A stretch of DNA of 64,000 bases from Oscillospiraceae bacterium (GCA_017461565.1 JAFTXQ010000003.1:1-64000); one strand, 5' to 3'. Positions 15,439 to 23,875 are shown, numbered from the stretch's first letter. Numbers and translations are program-made. Notes: generated by a model from the sequence alone, not told the origin.

Positions 15439-17087
15439 TGAAACGATATTTTAAAAAACTGATGCTGGTCATTCTTTCCGCTTCGCTACTAAGCGGATGT
15501 GCGACGATCCCTGACAAGGCTTCGTCCCTTGCACCTGCCGAAACGGCAGAAAGCGCCGAAAGCAGCGAGCAGACAGAAGAACCTGTCTTTTACAACGAGG
15601 CCTCACCGCAGGAATACTATATTTTTGAAACAGACGTTTCAATGAAGCTCAACGCCGAGGGCGGAGTGTTTGACAGCGCTATACGTACAGACGGAAGCTA
15701 TGACGGTAACGGCTATGTGCTGCTTGAGAATGAAGCAACACTTGTGCATATCGCAGAGATACCGTATACACAGCATTACCGTATCATGCTGGCAGCTTTC
15801 TCATACGACGGCGCAGCGATAAGCCTTTCCGCAGGAAAAACAAATATCGGCACGTATTATATTCCGCCATCCGAGGAGGCTGAGTTCACGCTCTTCTCGG
15901 TGGATAACCTGTTCTTTGAAAGCGACCCTGTCATGCTGACGCTTCAGATGATCTCAGGTACTGCTGCGATAGACTATATCCTTATCGAGGACAGCAAGCC
16001 TGTATCTGACGACTGCTACGATACACGTTCTCGTGTGGTAGGGAAAAATACGGGTATGCACACCATCAGTACAATGAAATATATGACGGATATCTACGGC
16101 GAGCGCATACTGACTGCACAGAATGTCACCCCCGGCACAAACGCCGAAATAGACGCTGTTTTTGATGTGACGGGAAGATACCCCGCTATCCGCTGCGGCG
16201 ACCTTATATATTCATCCACAAATTCTGACGAGGAATATGCAGAGACTGCCGAAAAGGAGATAGAGCTTGCTCTTGAATGGGGCAGAAACAACGGAATTGT
16301 GTCCTTTGGCTGGCATTGGTACTCGCCGCACAAATATGGTTCTCATTATTATACCGAGCTGACATTGTTCGAGCTTTCGGATGCGGTTACAGAACTTGAC
16401 CTCACTGAAGCCACTCCCGAAGAGCTGCAGAGCCTGTACGAAAACGAATCGATCACTGAGGATTGCTATCTGCTGATACAGGATATTGATAACATTGCAA
16501 AACAGCTTCTGCGCTTCAAGGATGAAGAGATAACCGTGCTTTGGCAGCCGCTGCCCGACGGAGAGACCGACCTTTATTGGTGGGGCGGTAGCGCCGATGA
16601 CTACAAATGGCTGTGGAGGTTTATGTTCGAGCGTATGAACACCTATCACAAGCTGAACAACCTTATTTGGGTATGGAACGGCAGCAGCGAGGAGTTTTAC
16701 CCCGGAGATTACTTCTGTGATATTATAGGGCAGGGAATGTTCCTGGATTCGGATGCGTCTTTTGCTGATAGATTTTCGGCGTTGAGCGCACTTCCGGATG
16801 CTGAGGCAAAACCGGTGGCGATAACAGCTTGTGATGTTTCGCCGTCCCCTGACCACATGAACAGAGACAACGCCATGTGGCTGTGGACCTCAATACAGAG
16901 CGGAGAGTATATCATAAACTCCGATGGCAGCTATACTGAAGCATTTACCGACAAAGAAATGCTGAACGCCATATATAATGCGAAGCTTACAGTTGCACGG
17001 GATGAGCTCCCCGATATTTATTCCTATGCTCTAAAAGTCGACGAGACAGTTGAGACATCAACGCACGAAACTGTTCAGACCGATTGA
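15438..17087 (+). CDS. lipoprotein with CBM35-like and degenerate GH26-like domains
   Basis: 549 residues: a lipoprotein signal peptide (LLSGC near residue 20), an acidic linker, a beta-sandwich domain resembling CBM35 (about 55-185), then a GH26 beta-mannanase-like barrel (about 195-540). The barrel keeps FGWHWYSP and the YWWGG segment, but aligning VLWQPLPDGETDLYWWG (367-383) with the family motif RPxHE puts Asp374 where the acid/base Glu belongs. KPVAITACD (458-466) has Ala464 where the nucleophile Glu belongs. It is therefore probably not a normal mannanase, perhaps a glycan-binding surface protein. The ATG overlaps the stop of the FtsA-like gene, with no clear ribosome site, so translation looks coupled. 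Confidence 0.75.
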   Translation: MKRYFKKLMLVILSASLLSGCATIPDKASSLAPAETAESAESSEQTEEPVFYNEASPQEYYIFETDVSMKLNAEGGVFDSAIRTDGSYDGNGYVLLENEATLVHIAEIPYTQHYRIMLAAFSYDGAAISLSAGKTNIGTYYIPPSEEAEFTLFSVDNLFFESDPVMLTLQMISGTAAIDYILIEDSKPVSDDCYDTRSRVVGKNTGMHTISTMKYMTDIYGERILTAQNVTPGTNAEIDAVFDVTGRYPAIRCGDLIYSSTNSDEEYAETAEKEIELALEWGRNNGIVSFGWHWYSPHKYGSHYYTELTLFELSDAVTELDLTEATPEELQSLYENESITEDCYLLIQDIDNIAKQLLRFKDEEITVLWQPLPDGETDLYWWGGSADDYKWLWRFMFERMNTYHKLNNLIWVWNGSSEEFYPGDYFCDIIGQGMFLDSDASFADRFSALSALPDAEAKPVAITACDVSPSPDHMNRDNAMWLWTSIQSGEYIINSDGSYTEAFTDKEMLNAIYNAKLTVARDELPDIYSYALKVDETVETSTHETVQTD

Positions 17088-17112
17088 CAAAACGGTTTTA
17101 AATTGGTATATT
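17084..17112 (+). promoter_or_regulatory. promoter of the SGNH esterase lipoprotein gene
   Basis: TTGACA (17084-17089), 17 bp, TATATT (17107-17112). The -35 box overlaps the stop codon of the upstream gene, and there is no terminator between them, so read-through may also contribute. Confidence 0.8.
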
Positions 17113-17146
17113 ATAATATGTAAAATAAATCAATAAGGAGATCCAA

Positions 17147-18490
17147 ATGAAAAAGTTTTTATCTGTAATGCTGGCAGCGGCAATGATAACCTCTATGACC
17201 GCCTGCAATCAGAACACCTCATCCGAAAGCGGAGCATCGTCCGATAACGGAAGCTCTGCCGTACAGGACAACAGCAGTGCTACATCAGACAACAGCTCTG
17301 ACAGTGGCACCTCCTCCGCTGAAAGCACCTCCACCGAAAGCAAGCCTGATGAGATTCCCGAAGTAGCATACGAGCTTGGCGGAGAGCTTACTCCCACAAT
17401 GATTGCAAATTCCGTACTCAACAAGGGCAATCAGGCACGTCTTGCCAAGGTGATCAAAAAGCTTCAGGCAGGCGAAAGCGTTACTGTGGCTTATCTTGGC
17501 GGCTCTATCACTCAGGGCAGCTCCGCAGGCAACGACCTTTGCTATGCACGTCTTACGACCGACTGGCTGATGGAGCAGTTTCCTGATGCAACTATCAACT
17601 ATGTCAACGCAGGCATAGGCGCAACAGGTTCTTATATTGGTATTCATCGTGCCGACCGGGATGTGCTGGCACACGATCCTGACCTTGTGTTTATTGATTT
17701 CACTGTAAACGATACAGGCGATCGCATGACTATCAACAAGGCAACATACGAAGGCCTTATCAGAAAGCTCTGGAGCCATGATACAGCACCTGCGATCATC
17801 ACGATAGCCATGACCCAGGAGGATGGCACCAGCGTCCAGAATGATCACAGCGAGATCGCAATTAAGTATGATATCCCCATGATCTCTTACCGCAATGCTA
17901 TACTGGATGTCATTGATAAGGGGTACATCGTATGGGATGATATCTCAGACGACAACATCCACCCCAATGTTCCGGGTCACGCAGTGCTGACACAGATGAT
18001 CACAAATTACATCCAGACTGTTATCGATGATATCGACAGCATAGACACCGCCGAACCTGAGCTTCCCGGTACTACCGACAGTGGCATGAAGTATCAGAAT
18101 GCCGAGATCGTTGTTCCTAATGATACACGCTGCACCGCAACAGGCAATTTTGAGGTTTACAACAACAATTTCGGCAACTTCGGCGATTCCTGGGTAGCAA
18201 AGATCAGCGCAGGCACTGAGATCACAGGAGGCCTTGAGTTCACCGTTACTGCTCAGAACATCGGTATTCTTTACGGAGAGCTTATCAAGAACGGCGGCAC
18301 GCTTGATATATATGTTGACGACGAGCTCAGAACAAGCATCGACTGCAACTTCCCCAATGGATGGGGCAACTACGTTGAGTTCCAGGAGATAGCAAGCTTT
18401 ATGGCACCGGGTGAGCATACAGTCAAGATCATCCCTCACGACAACACAAAGTCATTTATATATTACATTTCAGCGCTCACCATCAGCTAA
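17147..18490 (+). CDS. SGNH/GDSL-type esterase lipoprotein
   Basis: 447 residues: a lipoprotein signal peptide (ITSMTAC), a long Ser/Asp/Thr-rich linker, then an SGNH hydrolase domain. Block I is GGSITQG with Ser120, block II NAGIGATGS, block III VND with Asn188, and block V DNIHP with Asp269 and His272. A beta-rich C-terminal domain (about 320-447) follows and may bind carbohydrate. Enzymes of this type de-acetylate xylan or other acetylated polysaccharides at the cell surface; the exact carbohydrate-esterase family is not settled here. AAGGAG precedes the ATG, and a strong terminator follows. Confidence 0.85.
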   Translation: MKKFLSVMLAAAMITSMTACNQNTSSESGASSDNGSSAVQDNSSATSDNSSDSGTSSAESTSTESKPDEIPEVAYELGGELTPTMIANSVLNKGNQARLAKVIKKLQAGESVTVAYLGGSITQGSSAGNDLCYARLTTDWLMEQFPDATINYVNAGIGATGSYIGIHRADRDVLAHDPDLVFIDFTVNDTGDRMTINKATYEGLIRKLWSHDTAPAIITIAMTQEDGTSVQNDHSEIAIKYDIPMISYRNAILDVIDKGYIVWDDISDDNIHPNVPGHAVLTQMITNYIQTVIDDIDSIDTAEPELPGTTDSGMKYQNAEIVVPNDTRCTATGNFEVYNNNFGNFGDSWVAKISAGTEITGGLEFTVTAQNIGILYGELIKNGGTLDIYVDDELRTSIDCNFPNGWGNYVEFQEIASFMAPGEHTVKIIPHDNTKSFIYYISALTIS

Positions 18491-18503
18491 ACGACAGGCA
18501 TAA

Positions 18504-18537
18504 AAAATAACAGGCAGGATACCCTGCCTGTTATTTT
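18504..18537. terminator. bidirectional terminator after the SGNH esterase gene
   Basis: A 15-bp perfect stem (18504-18518 with 18523-18537), A-rich on the left arm and T-rich on the right, 13 bases after the stop codon. A second, GC-rich hairpin around 18560-18590 may end the opposing surface-protein gene. Confidence 0.85.
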
Positions 18538-18632
18538 ATTGTGATAAACGCAAAACAGAAGCCGCTTCCGACATCTTGTGTCGAAAGCGGCTGTGTTGTT
18601 TAATTCAGTTCACGCTTCACGTGCAGTTTGAA

Positions 18633-20261
18633 TTACTTTCTCTTGCGGGAGATAACTACTGCTGCACCTGCGAGAGCTACTACACCAGCGATAGCAGCGA
18701 TACCCTCAACGCCTGTGTCGGGGGACTGCTTGTCTGTTGTGGGAGCGTCTGTATCCTGAGAAGCATCGCCTGTCTCGGGAGTGGGGATAACAACGTCATC
18801 GTATGTGATCTCGCCGATTACATTGCCCTCTGCGTCATAAGCTTTGATAGCTGCGAGCTGAACGCCAGCCTCAACGCCGTTCCACCAGTTCTGGAGCTGG
18901 ATGTGAGCGAAGGAAACTGTGCCATCCTCTGCAACTGCTACGATGTCAGCAAGAGGTGTGTCAGTGATGTCGATGATTGTCTGTGTAGCTGTGCCATCGG
19001 GCTCAACTGCTGCGTTTGCATTAGCTGCACCGTACTCAGGACCAGCGATCCAGCTTGTGCCGTCCTCAAGAACTGCACCGTTGCCGAGGCCTGCGCCACC
19101 GCACCAGCCACCGAGACCGGGTGTCCATACGAATGTAGCGTCGATCTTAGCGAGGTCTGTCCAGTTATCGCCTACGAGAGCGTAGAGGTCGATAGCTGTA
19201 TCTGTACCGAATACGAAAGACTCGTTTGCTTCTGTTGCTGCATCGAGATCATAAGAATCCCAAGCATCTTCAGCGGAAGCGTCACCTGTTTCGCCAGCGT
19301 CGCCGCCAACTTCGCCCTCTTCGATCTCGAGAGAGGTGAATGCAAATGCGGACTCGCCTGTTGTGTCGTCTAACCAGCACTGAGCGATGATCTCAACAGT
19401 AACATCATCACCAGCAGAGATGTCAACGGGCATTTCAACTGCGATAGAGCCTTCGTCAGCCATAACTGCGAAATCAGCGGGAGAGATAACAACCTCGTCC
19501 TCTGTCTCAGCGTTGAGAGTTACATCCCAACCAACCTGTGTGCCTGCAAATACGTAGTACTCTGTAACATCGTTTACTGTAACAGCGATAGTGGAGTTGC
19601 ACCATGCGTTCCAGTTAACGTTTGCGTTATCTGTGATAAGATCGATATTAGCGGTGAGCTTTGTCATATCGATAGCAGCCTCGCCCTCCATGATTGTGTA
19701 GGGAGAGTTTGCAGCATTTATTGCGATTGCCTCTGTTGCTGTATCGCCGTCGTCTTCTGCGATATCAGAAATAAGAGCCTCGCCGTCAGCACCGAGAACG
19801 GACATAGCCTCAACTGTTACATCGAGACCCCAAGCCTGAAGCCAGAGCTGCATATATGTATCAGTAGAATCGAAAAGGGGCTCTTCCTGAAGAAGAGTGA
19901 TAACGCCATCCTCGCCGAGAACGATGGGCTTAGCGCCGGAAGCCTGACCCCACTCTGTGGAAGCCCAGCCTGTGGACTCAGAGTTTGTACCGATACCGCC
20001 ACCGATCCAAGCTTCGCCGTTTACATCCTCGGGAGTTACATCGAGAACTACCTCGAAACCGTAAACGTCATCAACTGTCAGACCGTATTCAGTCAGCATA
20101 TCAATGTTTTCGCCGAAAAGAGTTACAACTGCATCAGCAGTACCATCAGCAGCATCAATACCGCTGTTGGAAGTAACAGTAGCTGCACTTACGTTAAAAG
20201 CAGTAGCGGAAAGTGCAATAGCAGCTGCTGTGGAAGCAGCTAAAAGCTTTCTTAACTTCAT
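18633..20261 (-). CDS. surface protein with three CBM-like repeats and SPDTG sorting signal
   Basis: 542 residues from the ATG at 20261, preceded by AGGAGG; the longer frame is leader. Residues 1-27 are a Sec signal peptide ending AFNVSAA. Three related modules follow (about 58-165, 205-315, 355-485). The first and third share W-x-GG-x-G around residues 85-91 and 386-392, and a similar closing strand (QLWLQAW, HIQLQNWW, then an Asp-x-Glu-Gly turn). The C-terminus is a cell-wall sorting signal: SPDTG (513-517), a hydrophobic helix, and SRKRK. The modules may be carbohydrate-binding (family 37 modules of R. albus would be one candidate). Composition is very acidic. Codon bias suggests high expression. 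Confidence 0.75.
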   Translation of the reverse strand: MKLRKLLAASTAAAIALSATAFNVSAATVTSNSGIDAADGTADAVVTLFGENIDMLTEYGLTVDDVYGFEVVLDVTPEDVNGEAWIGGGIGTNSESTGWASTEWGQASGAKPIVLGEDGVITLLQEEPLFDSTDTYMQLWLQAWGLDVTVEAMSVLGADGEALISDIAEDDGDTATEAIAINAANSPYTIMEGEAAIDMTKLTANIDLITDNANVNWNAWCNSTIAVTVNDVTEYYVFAGTQVGWDVTLNAETEDEVVISPADFAVMADEGSIAVEMPVDISAGDDVTVEIIAQCWLDDTTGESAFAFTSLEIEEGEVGGDAGETGDASAEDAWDSYDLDAATEANESFVFGTDTAIDLYALVGDNWTDLAKIDATFVWTPGLGGWCGGAGLGNGAVLEDGTSWIAGPEYGAANANAAVEPDGTATQTIIDITDTPLADIVAVAEDGTVSFAHIQLQNWWNGVEAGVQLAAIKAYDAEGNVIGEITYDDVVIPTPETGDASQDTDAPTTDKQSPDTGVEGIAAIAGVVALAGAAVVISRKRK

Positions 20262-20319
20262 AAGAAACATCCTCCTAAAAATTAAATGTGGGATAGATAA
20301 TACTAAATCCTCATCATTA

Positions 20320-20348
20320 ATTATACAATATTCATGTCCAAATTGCAA
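20320..20348 (-). promoter_or_regulatory. promoter of the SPDTG surface protein gene
   Basis: On the minus strand TTGCAA (20343-20348), 17 bp, TATAAT (20320-20325). It gives a leader of about 50 bases before the AGGAGG site. Confidence 0.75.
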
Positions 20349-20420
20349 CTGTCATTTTTCACACAATTTTACATCTGTTTTAGTGAATTGCGATAAAGAA
20401 ACCTTGTAAATAACGCAAAC

Positions 20421-20446
20421 GCTCTCACATTTCATGCGAGAGCGCC
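20421..20446 (-). terminator. probable terminator of the NPVTG protein gene
   Basis: The inverted repeat CGCTCTC/GAGAGCG with an eight-to-ten base loop lies about 20-45 bases after the stop codon of the NPVTG gene. The T-run on the minus strand is interrupted, so efficiency is uncertain. Confidence 0.5.
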
Positions 20447-20466
20447 GTTTTATAACCTAATTTAGC

Positions 20467-20913
20467 TTAATCATCCTTGCGTGCAGATACTGCCATACCC
20501 ACACCGCCAAGTGCAAGTGCCGCTACCGCAGCGTAAGCAAAGGGCACACCTGTTACGGGGTTTGTCGGAGCGTTGTCAACAACGATATCAGATGTTTCGT
20601 CGTCTGTCACATCTGTTGTTGTGTCGGTTGTGTTTCCGCCTGTTGTATTATTGGTATCACCGTTGGGATTACCGTTTGTGTTACCATCTGCTGCACTACC
20701 GACATTTCCTCCTGTTGTACCGTTGTTGTCGCCTGTAACGGCGTCAGTCACGTCATCTACAACGCTTTCGCCTGCGTATACTACATCGTTGACTATATTT
20801 TCACCTGCATTGACCACATTTCCGACAGCGCCGCCGTTCGCCGCAAATGCCGAAACAGCGATCACTGATGCTGCCGCAAGTGCAGCCGACAGGGAGATCG
20901 ATCTTCTGAGCAT
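20467..20913 (-). CDS. small secreted protein with NPVTG sorting signal
   Basis: 148 residues: a signal peptide ending in AVSAFA, a Val/Asn/Asp-rich stretch, a low-complexity Gly/Asn/Thr/Asp linker (about 60-110), then NPVTG, a hydrophobic helix and a short charged tail (SARKDD). The middle has no recognisable domain, so it may be a spacer or a small wall-attached protein. It has a GGAGAA ribosome site. With its downstream neighbour it forms a pair of presumed sortase substrates; no sortase gene is in the window. Confidence 0.75.
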   Translation of the reverse strand: MLRRSISLSAALAAASVIAVSAFAANGGAVGNVVNAGENIVNDVVYAGESVVDDVTDAVTGDNNGTTGGNVGSAADGNTNGNPNGDTNNTTGGNTTDTTTDVTDDETSDIVVDNAPTNPVTGVPFAYAAVAALALGGVGMAVSARKDD

Positions 20914-21037
20914 AACTTTTCTCCTTACTGAATATATTGCGCATTAGCTGCGCAGCATTATTATTCACGGGTTTTCATGAGTTATGCTTTTGGATCATCG
21001 TCAACAATTTCCTGAAAAGACACCTTATAGCAGCGAT

Positions 21038-21493
21038 TTATCTGTTGCGTTCCTTCATCGCACGTTCTATTTCACGGCCTGCGTCACGCTTTGCCATATC
21101 TTCTCGCTTGTCGTGTAGTTTTTTACCCTTGCACAGACCTACCTGCACCTTGACCTTTGAGTCTTTGAAATAAAGCGAGATCGGAACTAGTGTATAGCCG
21201 CCCTGCTTTACCTGACCGAACAGGCGCATTATCTCTTTTTTGTGGAGAAGCAGCTTGCGCACACGATACGGATCTCTGTTAAAGATGTTTCCCTTTTCAT
21301 AAGGAGAAATATGCATATTTTTTATGAAAGCCTCTCCGTCATCGATAGATATCCATGAGTCCTTCAGATTGACACCGCCCGCACGGATGGATTTGACCTC
21401 CGTGCCGAACAACTCAATGCCTGCTTCAAGGCTTTCTACAATAAAATATTCGTGCCTTACCTTGCGGTTTTCGGCTATAGTTTTTGTGTTCAT
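21038..21493 (-). CDS. smpB: SsrA-binding protein SmpB
   Basis: 151 residues with typical SmpB landmarks: [10 protein letters not shown] near the N-terminus, [13 protein letters not shown], the oligonucleotide-binding beta-barrel, and the conserved tail [25 protein letters not shown] that reaches into the ribosomal A site. It delivers tmRNA to stalled ribosomes. CAGGAGGTACA lies before the ATG. It starts 30 bases after the stop of the LRR/dockerin gene, so it may be co-transcribed with it. No ssrA gene is seen nearby. Confidence 0.97.
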   Translation of the reverse strand: MNTKTIAENRKVRHEYFIVESLEAGIELFGTEVKSIRAGGVNLKDSWISIDDGEAFIKNMHISPYEKGNIFNRDPYRVRKLLLHKKEIMRLFGQVKQGGYTLVPISLYFKDSKVKVQVGLCKGKKLHDKREDMAKRDAGREIERAMKERNR

Positions 21494-21523
21494 TGTACCT
21501 CCTGTCGGAGAAAAAATAGAGTA

Positions 21524-23644
21524 TCAGCTATTGGCAACATATTTAAGTATTTCTACTGCGTCATCAACACGTATCCAGCCGTCGCCGGTAATATCCAGCG
21601 ATGCTTTGGTATGATATCCCTCAAGTGTGACATCTCCCAGAATGGCACGGAGTATCAGTGCTGCGTCAAGGACTGTCGGCTTGCCGTCGCCGTCACCGTC
21701 GCCCGGAACCATAACGTGATAAAGGGTCTCGCCGTCAGATGACACCGTCATTCCGGTGGAGATAAGTTCGTCATCCGCTACTGCATTACCGTTTTTATCA
21801 CACACCTCGACATACTTTCCGTATTTCAGGGCGTTTTTCAGCTTGGATACGGTATATTTTTCCTTGAATTTGCAGGCTATCGTAAGCTTTTCGTGATTGA
21901 CTGTCAGCTTTTCGGACTGAAGCTCAAAATTCTGTATAACGGAGCTTATGAAGTAATCTCCGCCACGGTCGATCGTAAAAGAAGTCTTTCCGCCCTTTAC
22001 CGAAACCTTCTTTACAAGCTGAGACCTGTTTGCTGTTGCATCCCAGCGATAAAGATAATATATACCCTTTGTATATCTGTCTGAAACATCCACGGTAACA
22101 GCGGCTGTTCCCGGGAATTCTGTCTTACAGGCAAAGGAGATCAGCTGATAATCGCTTGCGCTTCCTACCTCAAAGCGGATAGCCTCTTCGTACTCTGAGG
22201 AACGTGTGATCTCAGGGTCAAAGTCGGCAGGCGCAGAAACATTCTTACCGTTGAATATCCACGAATACTCCTTGCCGTCACGGGTGACGCCCGAAGCGGT
22301 CACATCCTCATCCTCTCCGTAAATTGCATCAAAAGCGCTTTTGGGGATAATGTCGGGCTTGGTCCTCAGCGTGGGGGAGAGATTTGCCTGTGCTGTCTGA
22401 TATGAGCGGATAGCGGCATTGGCGTCCAAAATAGAAGTTTCAGCGTCATTGGCTGCCGCCTGCATAGCAGACACTGCATTTGCAAGATCGCTCCAGCTTT
22501 CGGTGGAATAGTCCTCCTCATTAAAGCTCTGTGATATTGTGATAAGCTCGTTCAGCAGCTTTTTTGTAGACTCGGAAACACCCTTGATCAGCTCGTTTGT
22601 CGCAGTCTGCAAGCTGTTGAGTGCATTGCGCAGCATAAGCGCATCTGCCGCTTCGTAAGCGATGACCGCTTTGGCAGATTTCAGTGCGGCGTCGAATTTA
22701 TTCCAGCTGCCTGCGGTATATTCGGATTGTACGAAAGCTTCGTTTTCTGCGATCATGGACTCAAGCTTTGCTTTTACCGAGGTGGCGTCGTTTCCGTCAA
22801 GGAAGTAGACCTTGAATGATGTTACCGCATTGTAATTCTCATAAGCAAGCGCAAGACCTGCGGTACCTGTTGCGGAGCCTGTTTTTGTAACTGTGCCATC
22901 CTCTCCGATGAAGCCCGAAAGGTCGATATCGACCATAACCTCTCTGTTTTTGGAATAGCTCGGATCATTCACAGATCCGACAGGGATATCATAAGTAGGA
23001 AGCGAGGGATCGTAGAAGAATTTGGGGAGCGCAGTCTCATCGCTGAGCTCAAGCGCAGACAGCACCTTGTCCTTAAAGGCATTTACATTCACAGGCTCTC
23101 CCAGCATAAAGTAGTAAGTGGGATTGGGCAATACTACCGAACGCTGATCCTCAATGCCTATGATGTTGTCGGATATATCCTTTTCGTCGATATCGAGGCC
23201 AACATACCATGAGGGGACTGATGTAAGATAGTTACCACTTATGTCCACCGATCTCAGTGCATAGCATTTTCTGAGATCAAGAGATTGTACTGCCGCACTT
23301 GTGAGGTTGTTGTCAGAAAGATCCAGCACACGTAGACGCGGCATATATTCTATGATCTGCGGTACGCCTTTTATTCCCAGATCGCTGAGGTCGAGCACGG
23401 TTATCTCCTCAAGGTCGCCAAAGGTTATCTTTTCGAGGTCTTTTCCCGCTGCTTTAGCGATTATGCTGAGTACTTTCTGATTTTTTACCGTACCTCCGAG
23501 GTAAAACAACGTGGGATCTGATTTATATACAAGGTCTTTCTCATTATATGTCGCAGCGCTTGCCGTGAATGTCATGGTCGGAACCGATGATGCTGCAATA
23601 CTTCCTGCAAGGAGCGCCGCAAGGAGTTTTCTCTTTAAAGTCAT
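21524..23644 (-). CDS. secreted leucine-rich repeat and dockerin protein
   Basis: About 706 residues from the ATG at 23644, seven bases after AAAGGATG; an ATG nine bases further up is possible. In order: signal peptide (1-30), leucine-rich repeats (about 60-150, with the L-x-x-L-x-L-S-x-N pattern), an extended linker, two FIVAR-like helical pairs (about 285-400), a beta-rich region, and a C-terminal type I dockerin. The dockerin has two Ca-binding loops, GDGDGDGKPTVLDAA and DITGDGWIRVDDA. It should attach to a cohesin-bearing surface protein; no cohesin is in the window. LRR plus dockerin suggests binding rather than catalysis, since I see no hydrolase domain. Confidence 0.82.
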   Translation of the reverse strand: MTLKRKLLAALLAGSIAASSVPTMTFTASAATYNEKDLVYKSDPTLFYLGGTVKNQKVLSIIAKAAGKDLEKITFGDLEEITVLDLSDLGIKGVPQIIEYMPRLRVLDLSDNNLTSAAVQSLDLRKCYALRSVDISGNYLTSVPSWYVGLDIDEKDISDNIIGIEDQRSVVLPNPTYYFMLGEPVNVNAFKDKVLSALELSDETALPKFFYDPSLPTYDIPVGSVNDPSYSKNREVMVDIDLSGFIGEDGTVTKTGSATGTAGLALAYENYNAVTSFKVYFLDGNDATSVKAKLESMIAENEAFVQSEYTAGSWNKFDAALKSAKAVIAYEAADALMLRNALNSLQTATNELIKGVSESTKKLLNELITISQSFNEEDYSTESWSDLANAVSAMQAAANDAETSILDANAAIRSYQTAQANLSPTLRTKPDIIPKSAFDAIYGEDEDVTASGVTRDGKEYSWIFNGKNVSAPADFDPEITRSSEYEEAIRFEVGSASDYQLISFACKTEFPGTAAVTVDVSDRYTKGIYYLYRWDATANRSQLVKKVSVKGGKTSFTIDRGGDYFISSVIQNFELQSEKLTVNHEKLTIACKFKEKYTVSKLKNALKYGKYVEVCDKNGNAVADDELISTGMTVSSDGETLYHVMVPGDGDGDGKPTVLDAALILRAILGDVTLEGYHTKASLDITGDGWIRVDDAVEILKYVANS

Positions 23645-23732
23645 TATTAACATCCTTTCTTAAAGGTTTCCCCGATCAATAAGCTTTTAAACGCAAAATG
23701 ACCATATATATTGATATTATTAAGAACCGCAC

Positions 23733-23763
23733 GCCGTTTCCCCAAATCAAAGATTTGGACGGC
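23733..23763 (-). repeat. nested hairpin in the dockerin gene leader
   Basis: Inner stem CCAAATC/GATTTGG (23742-23748 with 23752-23758) and outer stem GCCGT/ACGGC (23733-23737 with 23759-23763). It lies in the transcribed leader of the LRR/dockerin gene and may be part of the same inserted repeat as the triple hairpin next to it. Confidence 0.6.
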
Positions 23764-23778
23764 TGAGCGAACCTTTGA

Positions 23779-23848
23779 ATATATGTTTTGTTGCTTCGCA
23801 ACCGACAGCTTCGCTGTCATATCGGAATTTCATTCCGATAACATATAT
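23779..23848 (-). repeat. cloverleaf-like element: three triloop hairpins in an outer stem
   Basis: Three consecutive perfect hairpins, each with a three-base loop: 23790-23802 (5-bp stem), 23804-23818 (6-bp stem), 23821-23839 (8-bp stem). All loops read GAA on the transcribed minus strand (TTC on plus). A 9-bp outer stem (23779-23787 with 23840-23848) encloses them. It begins close to the expected transcription start of the LRR/dockerin gene. It may be a dispersed palindromic repeat or a leader element protecting the mRNA end. Confidence 0.75.
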
Positions 23849-23875
23849 TATAGCACAGGATAAAGCTTTTTGCAA
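23847..23875 (-). promoter_or_regulatory. promoter of the LRR/dockerin gene
   Basis: On the minus strand TTGCAA (23870-23875), 17 bp, TATAAT (23847-23852). The predicted start near 23840 gives a leader of almost 200 bases. The gap 23645-23981 holds this promoter, the leader hairpins and the rnpB promoter. Confidence 0.7.

Noticed and set aside
18576-19373. A Cys-rich 265-codon frame antisense to the SPDTG surface protein
   Set aside because: Cysteines come from the complement of GCA/GCT alanine and other biased codons; no start signals.
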